From Multifurca ochricompacta (lineage: Eukaryota > Basidiomycota > Agaricomycetes > Russulales > Russulaceae), in the NCBI GenBank assembly GCA_022496185.1, contig WTXG01000349.1:1-32569 (forward strand): a stretch of DNA of 32,569 nucleotides, read 5' to 3'. The position numbers were made by a program, and so were the translations under genes. The notes beneath the pieces are model-generated. The model was not told the DNA's origin, searched no databases, and worked only from the letters and a program-made list of their open reading frames with translations. This document shows positions 11,848 through 22,693 of the stretch, piece by piece. The stretch's first letter is position 1; each line of letters begins with the position of its first letter.

Positions 11848-13447
11848 AAGAAAAGAGTCGTCTTGTGTGCGTGCGTTCTTTTGCTTTTGATGATTTCTCT
11901 TCTGCTGCTTAATGCACCAGGGGCCCGGGCCGATTTTACTTCATTTTATTTTTATTTTTATTTTTTTGCGAAAATACATGCGGGGAAATCGGTCGCACGA
12001 CCTTGTGGGGAAAGCCCCGTCATTCGGTTCGGCGTTGTTGATTATTTTGGAAGGAAGGAACTGGGAAATTGGAAACCTTTTTTGGTACACGGCTTGTTGG
12101 TGCATGCGGGCGCTGGCGCGCGCGTTTTGCGGCTTTAGGGCCGGAATCCACATTGTTGGCGGCGGCGCGCCCAAAGTCTGGTCTCGTTTTGGTCTTTTTT
12201 CTTATTTTTATTCCTTAACTGAGCTCAAATTCAATTCATGGCGGCGGTGTTGGTTTGGTGGCGTTCTGCGGGGGTGTGGGTGCGACTTATTTAGAACATT
12301 TATGGATGACGATCGCCACCCCACCCCACCCCACCCAAACCACTACACTACTAATACACTACTAATATATATTTAAAAATAAATAAATAAAAAAGGTTCA
12401 GTTCTTTTCATTGATTTGTTTGTTTGTTGACAGAAATGATTTTCTGATTTTTCCCCGTTTCCCGTTGCAACCAAAACTCCCATCGCTCCTACGGGCCGAT
12501 TTCTAATATGCTCTGCTCTCATCATGAAAGTATGGTTTCAGGGGCTAAATTCTTTGAATTCGGCTCGCACTTTTTTTGCCCTTCACTCTCTCCTCGTTCG
12601 TTTATCATTCATTTTCTCGTTAAAAACACTTCCGGCCCGTTTTTCCGAACTCGCTTGCTTTAATGAATGAATGAATGAATAAGTTAAGCCAGGTAGCAGG
12701 AGGAGTTAACAATCCCCAGATCATGTACAAGATCGAACTAAACTATAACACCTCGCGCCTCAACGATTGAAAACAACAAACTCCCATTCATCAGGCGTTT
12801 CTCTTCTCCCCAAAAAAGAAAAAAAAACTCAACGGGGAATGAAGCACAACAAATGGGGCTTTCCTCTCGCTGAGCTGAGTGTGTATGGTCGGAAATCAAC
12901 GCCGCATTGTTGTTCATGTGATTTTTTTTGTTCCACAGGATATTTGTTTGTGTTGTTTGCCATTCATCATTGTTGCTCGACCCTGTTTCCAGACCAGACC
13001 TATGTTTTCTTTCCATACGAATAGAAGCCTCATGGTTCAATGTCATTTTGGCCCGTGCCCGCCGGACGACTTTGCTATCGCCCGCTAGTATAGTGTCACT
13101 GCGTGACAGATTGTGGAACTAGTGTGACTCGTGAGAGCCATTTGTCACGCTTACTTTCATATCTTACCGTCTGCCGTGCCGCCAAAGGAAAGGAAAAAAA
13201 ATTTTAAATAAAATACAATTGAATTATATACCAACTTTTTGCAGGAAAACTGTGTGACAATCAGTTCTACATAACTGTCTTTTTTTTAATTTATTTTTTG
13301 CACGAATGAGATGATGTGTGCATGTGCATATAGGACGGACTTGGTGACTGGTTTCGAAGTGGAGTGGAAGTTCCACACACCTCACCTTAAACAAGCATAC
13401 ATAGCCATCAGGCAACGAACGACTTGCAATAGATTTTGATTTCTTCT

Positions 13448-13471
13448 CCCCCTCCCCCTCCCCCTCCCCCA
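13448..13471 (+). promoter_or_regulatory. CCCCCT repeat in the leader of the phosphatase gene
   Basis: Tandem CCCCCT/CTCCCC units end about 20 bases before the start codon at 13490. The position and CT-rich composition resemble the tract before the HMG-box gene, suggesting a fungal CT-rich core promoter or leader. Function is inferred. Confidence 0.4.
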
Positions 13472-13489
13472 CTTCTCTACCAAATCATC

Positions 13490-15034
13490 ATGTCGCTAGA
13501 TGCCCCACCCGAAAGCACCCTTCCCTACCCAAATATTCACAAGGACAAAAAGTTCGTCGTCTTATCAGACTGGTATGTTTTTTTTATTATCTTTATTATT
13601 GGCAACACAAACCATCTGATTTAACCCCAACTGCGACCCTCCCTTGACCGCCCTCGCTTACTTACATATAGGGATGGCACCATCACCACATATGATTCGA
13701 ACGATTGTGAGTGAACCCCGTCCTCCCCTCCTCCACACTCGGAACTCACATCGGAGGGGTTGACCGACGAAATAAAATAAAAAAAGACATGACCGATTTT
13801 CTCGGATATGGGAAGGAAAAGAGACGAGCGGGCAATTTGGAAATCCTCTCTCGCCGAGTAACTTTCCGGTATGCGCCTAAAATATACGTTCTGCAGTGGT
13901 GGCGGGGGCAGGCGGGCGGGTGGGAGGAGCGAAGGGTTCTCTTTACTTAGCTCAATAACCTTTTTTTTCTTTTTTTCACGTGTTCCCCCCCCCCCCCCAC
14001 CCCGCACACGCAGAGACGCCTTTCGGGAAATGTTGGAGAGCGTTAGTCAGAACGGGCACACATTCGAAGAGTGCAAGCAATTTCTGAAAGATAGTATGGG
14101 CTCTACTCCATTCCCCCCTCGCTCATCGATAGTAGCATTTCTGATGGACCGACAAATCTCGCAGACATCAAACTGGATCCTGGTTTCAAAGATTTCATCC
14201 AATATTGCAAGTCGCAGGATATTCCCGTGATCATCGTGTCCAGGTACGGGTTGAATGAAAGACGCCCCCGTCCCTGAGGAATCAATGACGCCGATCCCCC
14301 CCAGTTTGTTGTTGTTGTTGTTGTTGTTGTTTGTTTGACGCTTGTTTTTTTTTTTTTTTTTTAATGATACAGTGGCATGGAACCCCTTATCCGCACCATC
14401 CTCACCAAGCTCGTCGGTGACGACGCAAATGACATTGATATTATCTCCAATTCGGTTGAAGTTCACAAGGACGGCTCGTGGAACATCAAGTATCGTCATC
14501 CTTCCAGGTAGCGCATCATCCATTCTTCTTCATTTGTGTTTCCCCAGTGGGCAGGGGGCCCCGTTCTAGAACGTGTTCTATCTCCGCAGTGGATACGGAC
14601 ATGACAAGTCCCAGGCCATCCTCCCATACAAGAACCTGGCAGAACCTCCTCTACTCTTTTTCTTCGGGGATGGCGTTTCCGGTGCGGCTCACTCTTACTC
14701 CCCCCTTAGTGAAACGATCACCGCCCAATGACGCTGACCTTTCCATACACACGCACATTCACATATATATATATATATGTGCACACTTCAAATTGATACG
14801 CCATGGGGTGGGGTGGGGTGGGGGGTGGTTCTAGACATGTCGGCTGCCAAATACGCCGACGTCCTGTTCGTGAAAGATAAATTGGATGGCGAGAACGACC
14901 TCGCGGCCTACTGCACGAGGGAGAAGATCCCGCACGTGCTGTTCGAAGAGTTTTCCCAGGCGCTTCCAGCTGTACGTTCGATCGTTGAAGGGACAAAGAC
15001 GCCAAAGGAGTGGTTTGATATTGGTCGAGTATGA
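13490..15034 (+). CDS. HAD-superfamily phosphatase, Pyp1/YNL010W-like, 261 aa
   Basis: This is a haloacid-dehalogenase-type, Mg-dependent phosphatase. Exons are 13490-13572, 13672-13706, 13787-13868, 14014-14093, 14165-14243, 14373-14507, 14590-14681 and 14835-15034; all junctions are GT-AG and join in frame to 261 residues. Motif I is DWDGT at residues 27-31: D27 is the expected nucleophile and D29 the acid/base. Motif II is the serine of VIIVSSGME (about 119-120), motif III is K171 in GYGHDKSQ, and motif IV is GDGVSD at 191-196, so the catalytic set is complete. The cap insert contains FLGYGKEKR and FREMLESV, which resemble yeast YNL010W (Pyp1, reported as a sugar-alcohol phosphatase); phosphoserine or PHOSPHO2-like phosphatases are more distant relatives. 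Substrate cannot be read from sequence. Seven introns in a 786-nt coding region is high, and several hold simple sequence: C14 at 13985-13998, TTG units at 14305-14331, and TA and GGGGT arrays in the last intron. It converges on the inositol oxygenase gene. Confidence 0.92.
14305..14331 (+). repeat. TTG microsatellite in an intron of the phosphatase gene
   Basis: Tandem TTG units lie in intron 5 (14244-14372), followed by a long T run at about 14345-14362 next to the acceptor. The T run may serve as the polypyrimidine stretch for splicing. Confidence 0.8.
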
Positions 15035-16359
15035 TCGCTTAAGCGACGCACCTCTATAACAAAGACGGTAACTTTTTTTTTTTTCTTATAAAACCCTTTA
15101 GCAAAGGTTAAATGGGCAAAGGGACTTGATGTGTAACTACTTTGTACCTATACGCAAATCCCCAAGTGCTGTTTCCACCACGAACGAGAAATGAAGAAAG
15201 GGGGGGGGGGAGCGTGTGTGTGTGTGAGGGGGGGGATAAGGCAAATCACACACATGCACACATATTACCCAACTATATTCCTCTCGGCGTAATCAACTTT
15301 TCATTGATGGGGCCCTCTATGGAACACAGCTGGTGTTGGTGATGGGAAATAGGGAAATAGGGATGGGGATGAGGATTTTTTTTTTGGGATGAAGCTTTTA
15401 CGAGGGTTTGAATATTTGGGAATAAATTTTTGGAAAAAAAAACCATCATCCATCATCATCGTCATGCATTCATTCATTCATCACGGGATCCAACAGCGAG
15501 AATCCAAAAGGTCATAATCTTCAATCCCATCTTCAACCCAAAAAATCCATATTCCATCACCACACCAAACTCATCATCACATCATCATATTATCATAAAG
15601 CGCGTTAGCGGGTTTTAATTTCAATCTTTCCAAAATAAACACACACACACACACACACTACTCTTTTTTCTACTTCAAAGCGCCGCAGCCACGCCACGTG
15701 CGTCATCATCATCGATCGCGGAAGAAGACACACAAAGGGTTTAATTTAATAATGATTGTTCTGTCTTTTTCGATTAGAATATCGAAGAACAAAAGAAAAA
15801 GAAGTCCAACTAATCCAGTCCCAGCCAGTTCAGCCAGTCAGCCAGCAGTGGCAGTAGCAGTAGTAGCAGTAGTAGTAGTAGTAGTAGTGCAAGCGCACAA
15901 CGCTCAGATGCGGATGTGCGTGGGTATGTGGAGCAAACTCAGGGCGGCAGGGCGGGGTAGCAGAGAGAAAAAAAAGAAGGTGTGTATATATAAGGTATAT
16001 ATATATATATATTCTACTTAAGTAACGTGGGGGTGAGGTTCAAAAAAAAAGAACGTTCTAGACTGTTTGTTGGGTGGGGGTGGCCAGCCAAAAAAGAAAA
16101 AGCGAAAAGTGAAAAGGAAGAGAAGAGAAGAGAAGAGGAGGAAAGGAAAAAAAAAAAAACCAAGTCATAAATAAGCCAAAACAAACACAAAATATATATA
16201 TATATAGGTAGGCAGATGGGGATGAAAAAGGGATGTGCGAAAAAATAAAAATAAAAAAAGGCCAAATGTACAAAAAAAATAAAATAAAAAGTAAAGGAGT
16301 GGGACAGAGGACGGTGGAAAAAAACGATGTGCATGGGGTTATTTGTTTAGCCGTGCCTT
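15035..16359. other. Convergent spacer between phosphatase and inositol oxygenase genes
   Basis: This holds the 3' ends of two convergent genes and no recognisable coding frame. It contains G11 at 15200-15210, a CA array at 15640-15658, a GTA/GCA array at 15851-15889 and two TA arrays (15998-16012, 16192-16206). Purine- and A-rich runs fill about 16085-16290. Poly(A) sites for both genes should lie here; none can be fixed by eye. Confidence 0.6.
15851..15889 (+). repeat. AGT/GCA trinucleotide array
   Basis: Thirteen triplets, first mixed GCA/GTA and then uniform AGT, lie in the convergent spacer. They are not inside a credible coding frame. Confidence 0.8.
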
Positions 16360-17816
16360 CTACCAATCAAGGATGGGAGGGAAAAACTTTGAGATGAGGC
16401 GCTCGTAATATGGGCGGAGGGCCTCGACGTCCACAGCCTCGTCACTCTTGCTATACAGGTCGTAGGGGTTGAAAGCTTGTACCGCAACAAGGGCACGCTT
16501 ATCTTTCTCATTCGTGAGGTGAGAGTACGCGTTCTCTCGATGCCACCTAAGTCGAGAGGATACGTGAGAAAGATGTGGGGGGGGGTAATAAAAAAATTGT
16601 CACATACGGATAAAAACTATGGTAACGGATCATCGCGAGACCTTCTTCTGGGAGGGAGCATTGACCCTTCAGGACATGATAAAGATACTGCACACCCCAA
16701 GTTGCGTCAGTGGCACGCTTTTTTTTTAAAAATATTTTGTTTTGGGGGGGGGGAGGGTGTGTGTGTATAAGAAATTCTCACCTCATCGTGGCCCCAGGAG
16801 AGCATGACATTATCAAGACCGCAATGGGGTTGATAAATACCATATTCCGTCGAATAGATCGCGTCGTGTGAATCTGGGTTCGCCTCGAACGTCTCCGGAT
16901 AGATTATCTTATCCGAAAAGCGACAACCGACGATAAAAGTATCCTATATAAATATATATATTCGTGTGTGAGAAGGGGGGGGGGGGGCGAATTCTTCCGA
17001 GAGATATGTGTACACTTACCCCGACAACGTCCCATTGGCCTTCTGAATCGAACAGGAAAAGTAACTTTCCGAGGTCATGGACGAGTCCAGTCACTTGCAT
17101 CCACTCTGGTTTACCATCACGACGGATAGCCTCAGCAGTTTGAAGCAGATGTTCGATCTGTGACAAGCTGGTCTGTATGTGTGCAAAAAATAAAAAAAAA
17201 GGGGGGGGGGGTTGCCGTCAGTTTTGTTGTTTTGTCTGGCTGTGCGATAAGGGTGACGAGTTGTGGGAAAACAATGACTCACATCAGGGTCCGATTCATC
17301 CACAAGGGTGTTGAGCATCTCCATGGCCTGCCATATACCCATACGGGCACGGCGACGGCTCTTGAAGTTTACTCTAGCTTGGATGTTGAAATCGACAGTT
17401 TGTTTCTCTGTAGGTGGTGAAGAGAAGGGAAGTGAGTGAGTGAGTGAGTGAGTGAGTTGAATGATGACGGACGGGCCGCCGCCAAAATTCAAATCAGGCA
17501 CACACCATGTTGCTCCTTATAGAAATTTTTGACACGATCGCAGGCATCTTCATATTGACGGAATCGTGCCTTGTCTTTCCCGGTGTCGAACTCGGACTCA
17601 TCATCCCATAACTTCAGCATCTGGACGTTCACTATTTCGGATGTTCACAAAAAAGAAAAAAAGTTATAGACATTCTGAACAAGTCGAATGGTTCCAACCA
17701 CACTGACCTTCGTCGACAGCGTCGGAGACTTGATCAAAAGCACGACCATCGCGCTTCTGTTCGATGAAAACCTGGGTGGCGTTGGTAGCTGGGGTGGTAG
17801 TAGTGAGGGCAGGCAT
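16360..17816 (-). CDS. MIOX: myo-Inositol oxygenase (MIOX), 313 aa
   Basis: MIOX is a cytosolic di-iron oxygenase converting myo-inositol and O2 to D-glucuronate, the first step of inositol breakdown. Exons, in reading order, are 17816-17708, 17631-17506, 17407-17283, 17172-17020, 16943-16782, 16687-16608 and 16546-16360. All introns are GT-AG on the minus strand and the exons join in frame to 313 residues, slightly longer than the roughly 285 of animal enzymes. All six iron ligands are present: H128 (in IEHLLQTAE), H152 and D153 (VHDLGK), H223 (SWGHDE), H248 ([10 protein letters not shown]) and D281 (FNPYDLY). Other hallmarks are VDESDPD near 114-120, [15 protein letters not shown], and the C-terminal LRPYYERLI ending ILDW. 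The N-terminal 60 residues are less conserved. Introns carry simple sequence, including a GTGA array and G11 and G13 runs (plus-strand sense). The gene looks intact and functional. Confidence 0.95.
17431..17457 (+). repeat. GTGA array in the second MIOX intron
   Basis: Tandem GTGA units lie inside intron 2 (17408-17505, minus-strand gene). On the coding strand they read TCAC and lie about 25 bases from the acceptor. Confidence 0.85.
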
Positions 17817-20800
17817 TTAGAAAGGTTTGTTTGTTTATAGAGGAGGAAAAAAAGTCCCTTGTGGATAAGCTCAGAGGGTGTTGGTGATATCGAAAAGTTC
17901 AAGGTGAGAGGAGGTCCTTTTGAATACGAACGGAACCGCTGGCGTCTAACGGACACAGATCTCATGGTTAAGATTCAATGCGGCAAAAGTAGGGGCAAAG
18001 GACTTGGCGGAGAAGTCTACGAAACATCTTTGGGATGCACAAGGAGGAATGAGTTCTCAACTGGGCAGGTCCCGGAAGAAGGCGAAATCATCTTTCAATA
18101 CGGCGGAAGGTCTCGGAGAAGCGAAGCAAAGTAAAGCATGTGCGCGTATCCGTATCGTCGTCCCCAGCGCACCTGGGTAGCCCCGTAGAATTTAAAAATA
18201 TAAAATATAAAAATATAATGAAGTGTGTTGTTTTGAACTTTTGAGTTTCATAATTTAATACCAACGGGTGTCCAAATGACGCCGGATGACAAGTTGGGAG
18301 GGAGATGGAGATGGAGATCAATCAATAACAAAGAACACAGACCCCCGCGCTTGCGCCTTTCTCCTCTGGAGGTTGACCCCAATGGCTGAAGGCGGCAAAA
18401 AGGCCAAAGGGGCCGAGGCAGGGATGCCCGAATTAAGTTCTCCCCAAATCTCACCACATACATTATCTTTAACTAATCTAAAATCAGATAGTGGCCCCTT
18501 CCCCCCCGCCGCGCCGCGCCCCCCTCCTTTGATGCGATTCTCAGGGGAAGAATAGGGGCGTGGTGCGTGTGTGTGTATGTCTGTGGATAAATGGGTTCCC
18601 TGCCAACCGCGAACACGAAAGAAATAAGATTACCTCCGTATGAGTCCGAGGTTTAGTTTGAAAATTGAAAAAAAAAAAATTAAAAAAAATAAGTTTGTAT
18701 GTAGTACATTCCGCAAATTATAACGAAATGCTTCCGACCCTTTGTTCAGAGGGCGGTCCGATTTCAATCGAGTCGCGGTAGGAAGCGCGAGCGCTACTTT
18801 TCGTCGTTTTTCGTTTTTCGTTCCAATTCAACCCAACTTCGTTAAACAACACTCCCATTTGAACCCGAATAAAAATAAAAATAAAATAAAAAAGGTGAAC
18901 ATATTCTCTCTTTCTCTCTCTATCTGTAACGTACATACCTGTAGGGATCAAGTATTGTGCGTGTGTATGTATGTGACTTGCAACCATCAACGCCGCTCGA
19001 ATGTCCGTGTGTTCAATTCAAGTTGTTGTTAGTAAGTACAATCAATTTTTACCGCCAATGTTTCTTTTTTTTCTCTTTCTGGGCTGTGTTCCGTGTACGA
19101 ATGCAATGGCAATGCAACAACTTTTTGATCAACAATCAGCGCGAAGACTGTCAGCCGTGAGATGGGCCAACGAGCGACTATACCATACACATACAATACA
19201 TACATTACAAAAAACGAGCGCGATTCGGGTCATCCGCCAAGTCGGGTATCCGGCTTCATGGGCCACCCGCAAATAGGATCAGACGATCAATGAATCAAGG
19301 GACTTAATGGTGATATATACCTCTCTCAGGATATGCAGGGTGGGGGGAGGTGGGGGGGGGAGGTAACAGAACAATGACGACTGGGGGAGTAATGGGGGGG
19401 GGGGGGGTGTGGGATCTAGAAATTGCTTATCTATTTTGGCAAGAGGGCATCAAAAAGAAATTAAAAATTAAAAAAAACAACTTTGGTTTACAAGTGCCCA
19501 CCCCCTCTCCCTCTCCCCCCAGCGCCAAATCCAAGGTAATGGAAATGCATCACCGCTTGGTTGAGTGAGGTGTGAATCTGAGGGACCAGGGGCGTCAAAA
19601 GGTGGTTGGATCATTGGCCGCATGCGTTTTTTTTTTTTTTTCTCTTTCTCCATCTCGTTGGGTTTTGGGTGGGCGGATGCGGATGCGGATGGGCGAAGAT
19701 GTGCGATGCGTGCGTCCTCCTCGGGGGTCACGCGCCGGTTACATCCGGCAGCTGACCTGAAAACGAACTCGGTGGGCCTGTTTTTATTTTCTACTTGGGG
19801 ATCACCCCGTTTCCGTTTCCGTCTCGTCCTATCGAGCGTTCCGTCCGAAATCGAAAATAAAAGTTCCCCCCAATCAACAAAGAACCTGACTGAATTCGGA
19901 GAGCCAGTCCGAGGAGGAGCACAGGGGGGGAAAGAGTGTTGTTTTTTTATTTATTTTTTTGGGTACCAAAGTAACAAGTACAAGTAACGTACATACATAC
20001 ATATTATACTCAAAGTACAATGAATCGAGAAGTAGACACGGATGATGATCGAACCTTTTATAATGGGTTAGTTCGTTCGTCGTTGGGTGGTTACCCGACC
20101 CGACGGTTGTCTCTTTTTTCCACATGTTTCCAAACATGTAATAGAATCACGCTCGTTTTTCCAGACTGCAACTGACACGTGCAGGTGAGATTGCCGAACT
20201 ATGCCGAACAAACGAGGCAAAGGGTGGCGTCGTCCAAGACCAAGACCAAGTCCAAGTCCAACAACAACGACGACAACGGCGGCGGCTGGCTGACTTGACT
20301 GGCTTGATACTCGAAAACTTGATTGATTGATTGATTGACTGACTGACGCCGGACCGAACATTGATGCATGCATGGCATGACATGTCAATTACTTCCTTTC
20401 CTTCCCTTCCCCTCCCCCCCTTCAATTACTTCGCATTGAGGTTGAAAGGTTGAATTGTTGTTTGGTATGTGTGCTTCTTACCTTGATCCAATCATCACAA
20501 ACCAGCCCTGCACGGTTGAGGTTGGTTGAGTTGAGTTTTTTTTTTTTGAAAGGGCGTGGCGTGTGGGGCCGCATCCCCAATTGGGGGGGGGCGCAAAGGC
20601 ATCACTTTTTGCGCCAAAAAAAAACGCAACATACGCATTCGGTCGGTGTAACAGCGGTAAGAGCGCGAAACAAACAAACTAATGGGTATGAAGAAAAATA
20701 TGTTGATAGTCGGAAGAACACTGGGCGTAGAAGCATGATTGCAATAACGTATAACCCCCTCCCCTTCTCTCTCCTCATCCTCCTCCTCCCTGCACGAACG

Positions 20801-22693
20801 GTCCAAGATCCGTTCATGAGCGGGTTGGACGAATCACCGAAGAAGCCCGCGCTGAGTCTGAGAAGGAAGGGAGAGGGGGGGGGGGGTTGATCATGATCAT
20901 GAGCATTCAGTTGAGCGGAGTAAGGCTCTCTCCGCCAATATCGTCTGACTGGGACTTTTTGATTGATACACTACTACTACACATACCTACCCCCCCCTCC
21001 CCCCTCCCCTCCTCCCTTTTGAAATATCTAAGATTTTGGTAACAGCATCCCACTACCTTTCCTTTCATTATTTCTTCGTGGTAGTCGTGTCGTGTCAGGG
21101 CAACACACCCATTTTGAATGAGCATTGGAGATTGAATCTGTGTGTGTGGGGGGGGAAAGGGAATTCACCCCCGATTTTGCCACGGTTTCACCGTTATCCG
21201 TCCGTTGTCCGTTACCTTTCAAAGGACTCCATGGAATTACATTTTGTGTTCGCGGTAAACAAACAAAGATCCATGTAAGAGCCGGGTCCAACCTGTGTGT
21301 GGCCCAACCAGATCGAGAGTTCTTAACGAAAGTTCCCGCTTGGTGCGATGCACGAACCAACGAAAACAAAGTGAAGAAGCCCCCGCATTGTTCGTTTTTC
21401 GTTTTTTTTTTTTTTCGGATGTTTTCTTTTTTGGAGGAACCCGCCCGTTGAAAAAGAAAGTCGAGTCGATGGCGGATGGGATGGCGGAACTTACACAAGT
21501 CTATCATCTTTCTTCTTCTTCCTATCGTCCGCGGGCCATTGATCATGTGCGGTGTACCTCGAATAATTGCTGTGCAAATCAAGTCTGACTGGGGTGTCAT
21601 CTTACCCTCTCTTCGGTGCTCCCCATTCTCCTCGAATTCCGCGAATCCTCCCCCTCTCCCCTACCCTCTCTGCCCCACCGTCGCCTGGCCTTCCCCTTCG
21701 AGAGGTATAACCCATCATCCGGCCCTTTACTACTCAGAATGGTTTTTTTTTTTCGCACCACATCGGGCCTTTGAAGACGAGGGAGGGGGAGGAGGGGGTG
21801 GGGGAGTGGGGAATTGTAACCTATAAACTTCCAGAGTTGGAAAGAAAAAAAAAAAGATACCTCTTACCCCCGGTGGGTGACTAATCAGCCGATTTATCCC
21901 TCGCGCCTTTTGCTACTCCTTTGAACTGATCCAGTTGCGCGTTTCTTCTTGGGCTCCATGATGATGAAAACATAGCAGAAGGAGGACGGACGTTGATGGC
22001 GAATAACGGCGGTGGAAGGTGGATGGATTGATCCCCCTCTTACCGCGTGCAGTGCCGTGCCACGCCACTCCCCCTTCCACCTTAGCCGCACAGTGATTCC
22101 GTTCCTTAATTGGGCCTGCCGTCGGCCGCCTGTCATCATTTTTAGGAGAGAGAGGGGGGGGTGGGCCTGTTTCAAAGTAATGTGTATGTTTTGTGTGTCA
22201 CTAATCACACTGCCACATACACGCCCTAAACCGGAATGAATCCGTTTGTCGTACAATATTACGGGTTCCGTTTGGGTCCTGATATCCCCAATGTGGTGGT
22301 ACAATCACACATTTCACGTCCTTACAACACACAAATCTCTCTCTCTTTACAGTGCGGGGTTTGAGAGCCCATAACCAGAAGCGCAACGAGCTTTATCTGC
22401 TGCTATTACTGTTGCTGCTGCTACTGCCTGCAAAAACTCCACCGCGGCTACGATCGTCCGCATTGTACGCGAAATGAGATAGGCATTTACTCATTTGGCT
22501 GCCGGTGAACTCGATTCCGGTCAATTTATGAGCTGGCGAGCGCCGACGCACATACGCCGCTCGCAATGATCCTTTTTTTTTCTTTTTTTTGCAACCGAGT
22601 TTTGCTGGTTATTACTCTTTACTTCCACCACCAGGTTTACTTGCCCTTTTCTCTTCTTTTCTTGTTTTTTTTTTGTTTTGTTTTGTTTTCGGG
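17817..22693. other. 4.9 kb spacer between MIOX and the F-box gene
   Basis: The flanking genes are transcribed away from each other, so both promoters should lie here. No frame of interest was found. Content includes AAATA-type runs near 18865-18892, G14 at 19394-19407, an ATTG/TTGA array at 20319-20346, a CCAAGA/CCAAGT repeat near 20236-20265, G12 at 20875-20886, and mixed T and C runs. The region 21590-22560 is somewhat more complex in sequence but gives no credible exon chain. Confidence 0.55.
20319..20346 (+). repeat. TTGA/ACTG tetranucleotide array
   Basis: Four or more TTGA units grade into GACT units. It is non-coding and within the divergent spacer. Confidence 0.8.

Larger units (their letters stand above)
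6918..13489. other. 6.6 kb spacer with no recognisable gene
   Basis: I read all frames across this stretch and found no domain, no chain of spliceable exons, and no rRNA or tRNA gene. It contains homopolymers (G12 at 6934-6945, a T-rich run at 7347-7376, G10 at 8480-8489, G11 at 9152-9162, C10 then T16 at 9591-9616) and microsatellites: GAAA at 8622-8654, AAATA at 9885-9913, TA at 11814-11832 and TGAA near 12661-12681. About 10320-10620 is lower in simple repeats but has no long frame. A fast-evolving gene, a non-coding RNA or eroded mobile DNA cannot be excluded. Confidence 0.55.

Noticed and set aside
11863..12376. Overlapping plus-strand frames of 91 and 154 residues in the long spacer
   Set aside because: Composition is dominated by Phe/Ile/Tyr runs from T-rich repeats, with no domain and no supporting splice pattern.
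14047..14523. 158-residue minus-strand frame across the phosphatase gene
   Set aside because: It overlaps several confidently assigned phosphatase exons and reads the TTG array as a poly-Asn run; it is a shadow frame.
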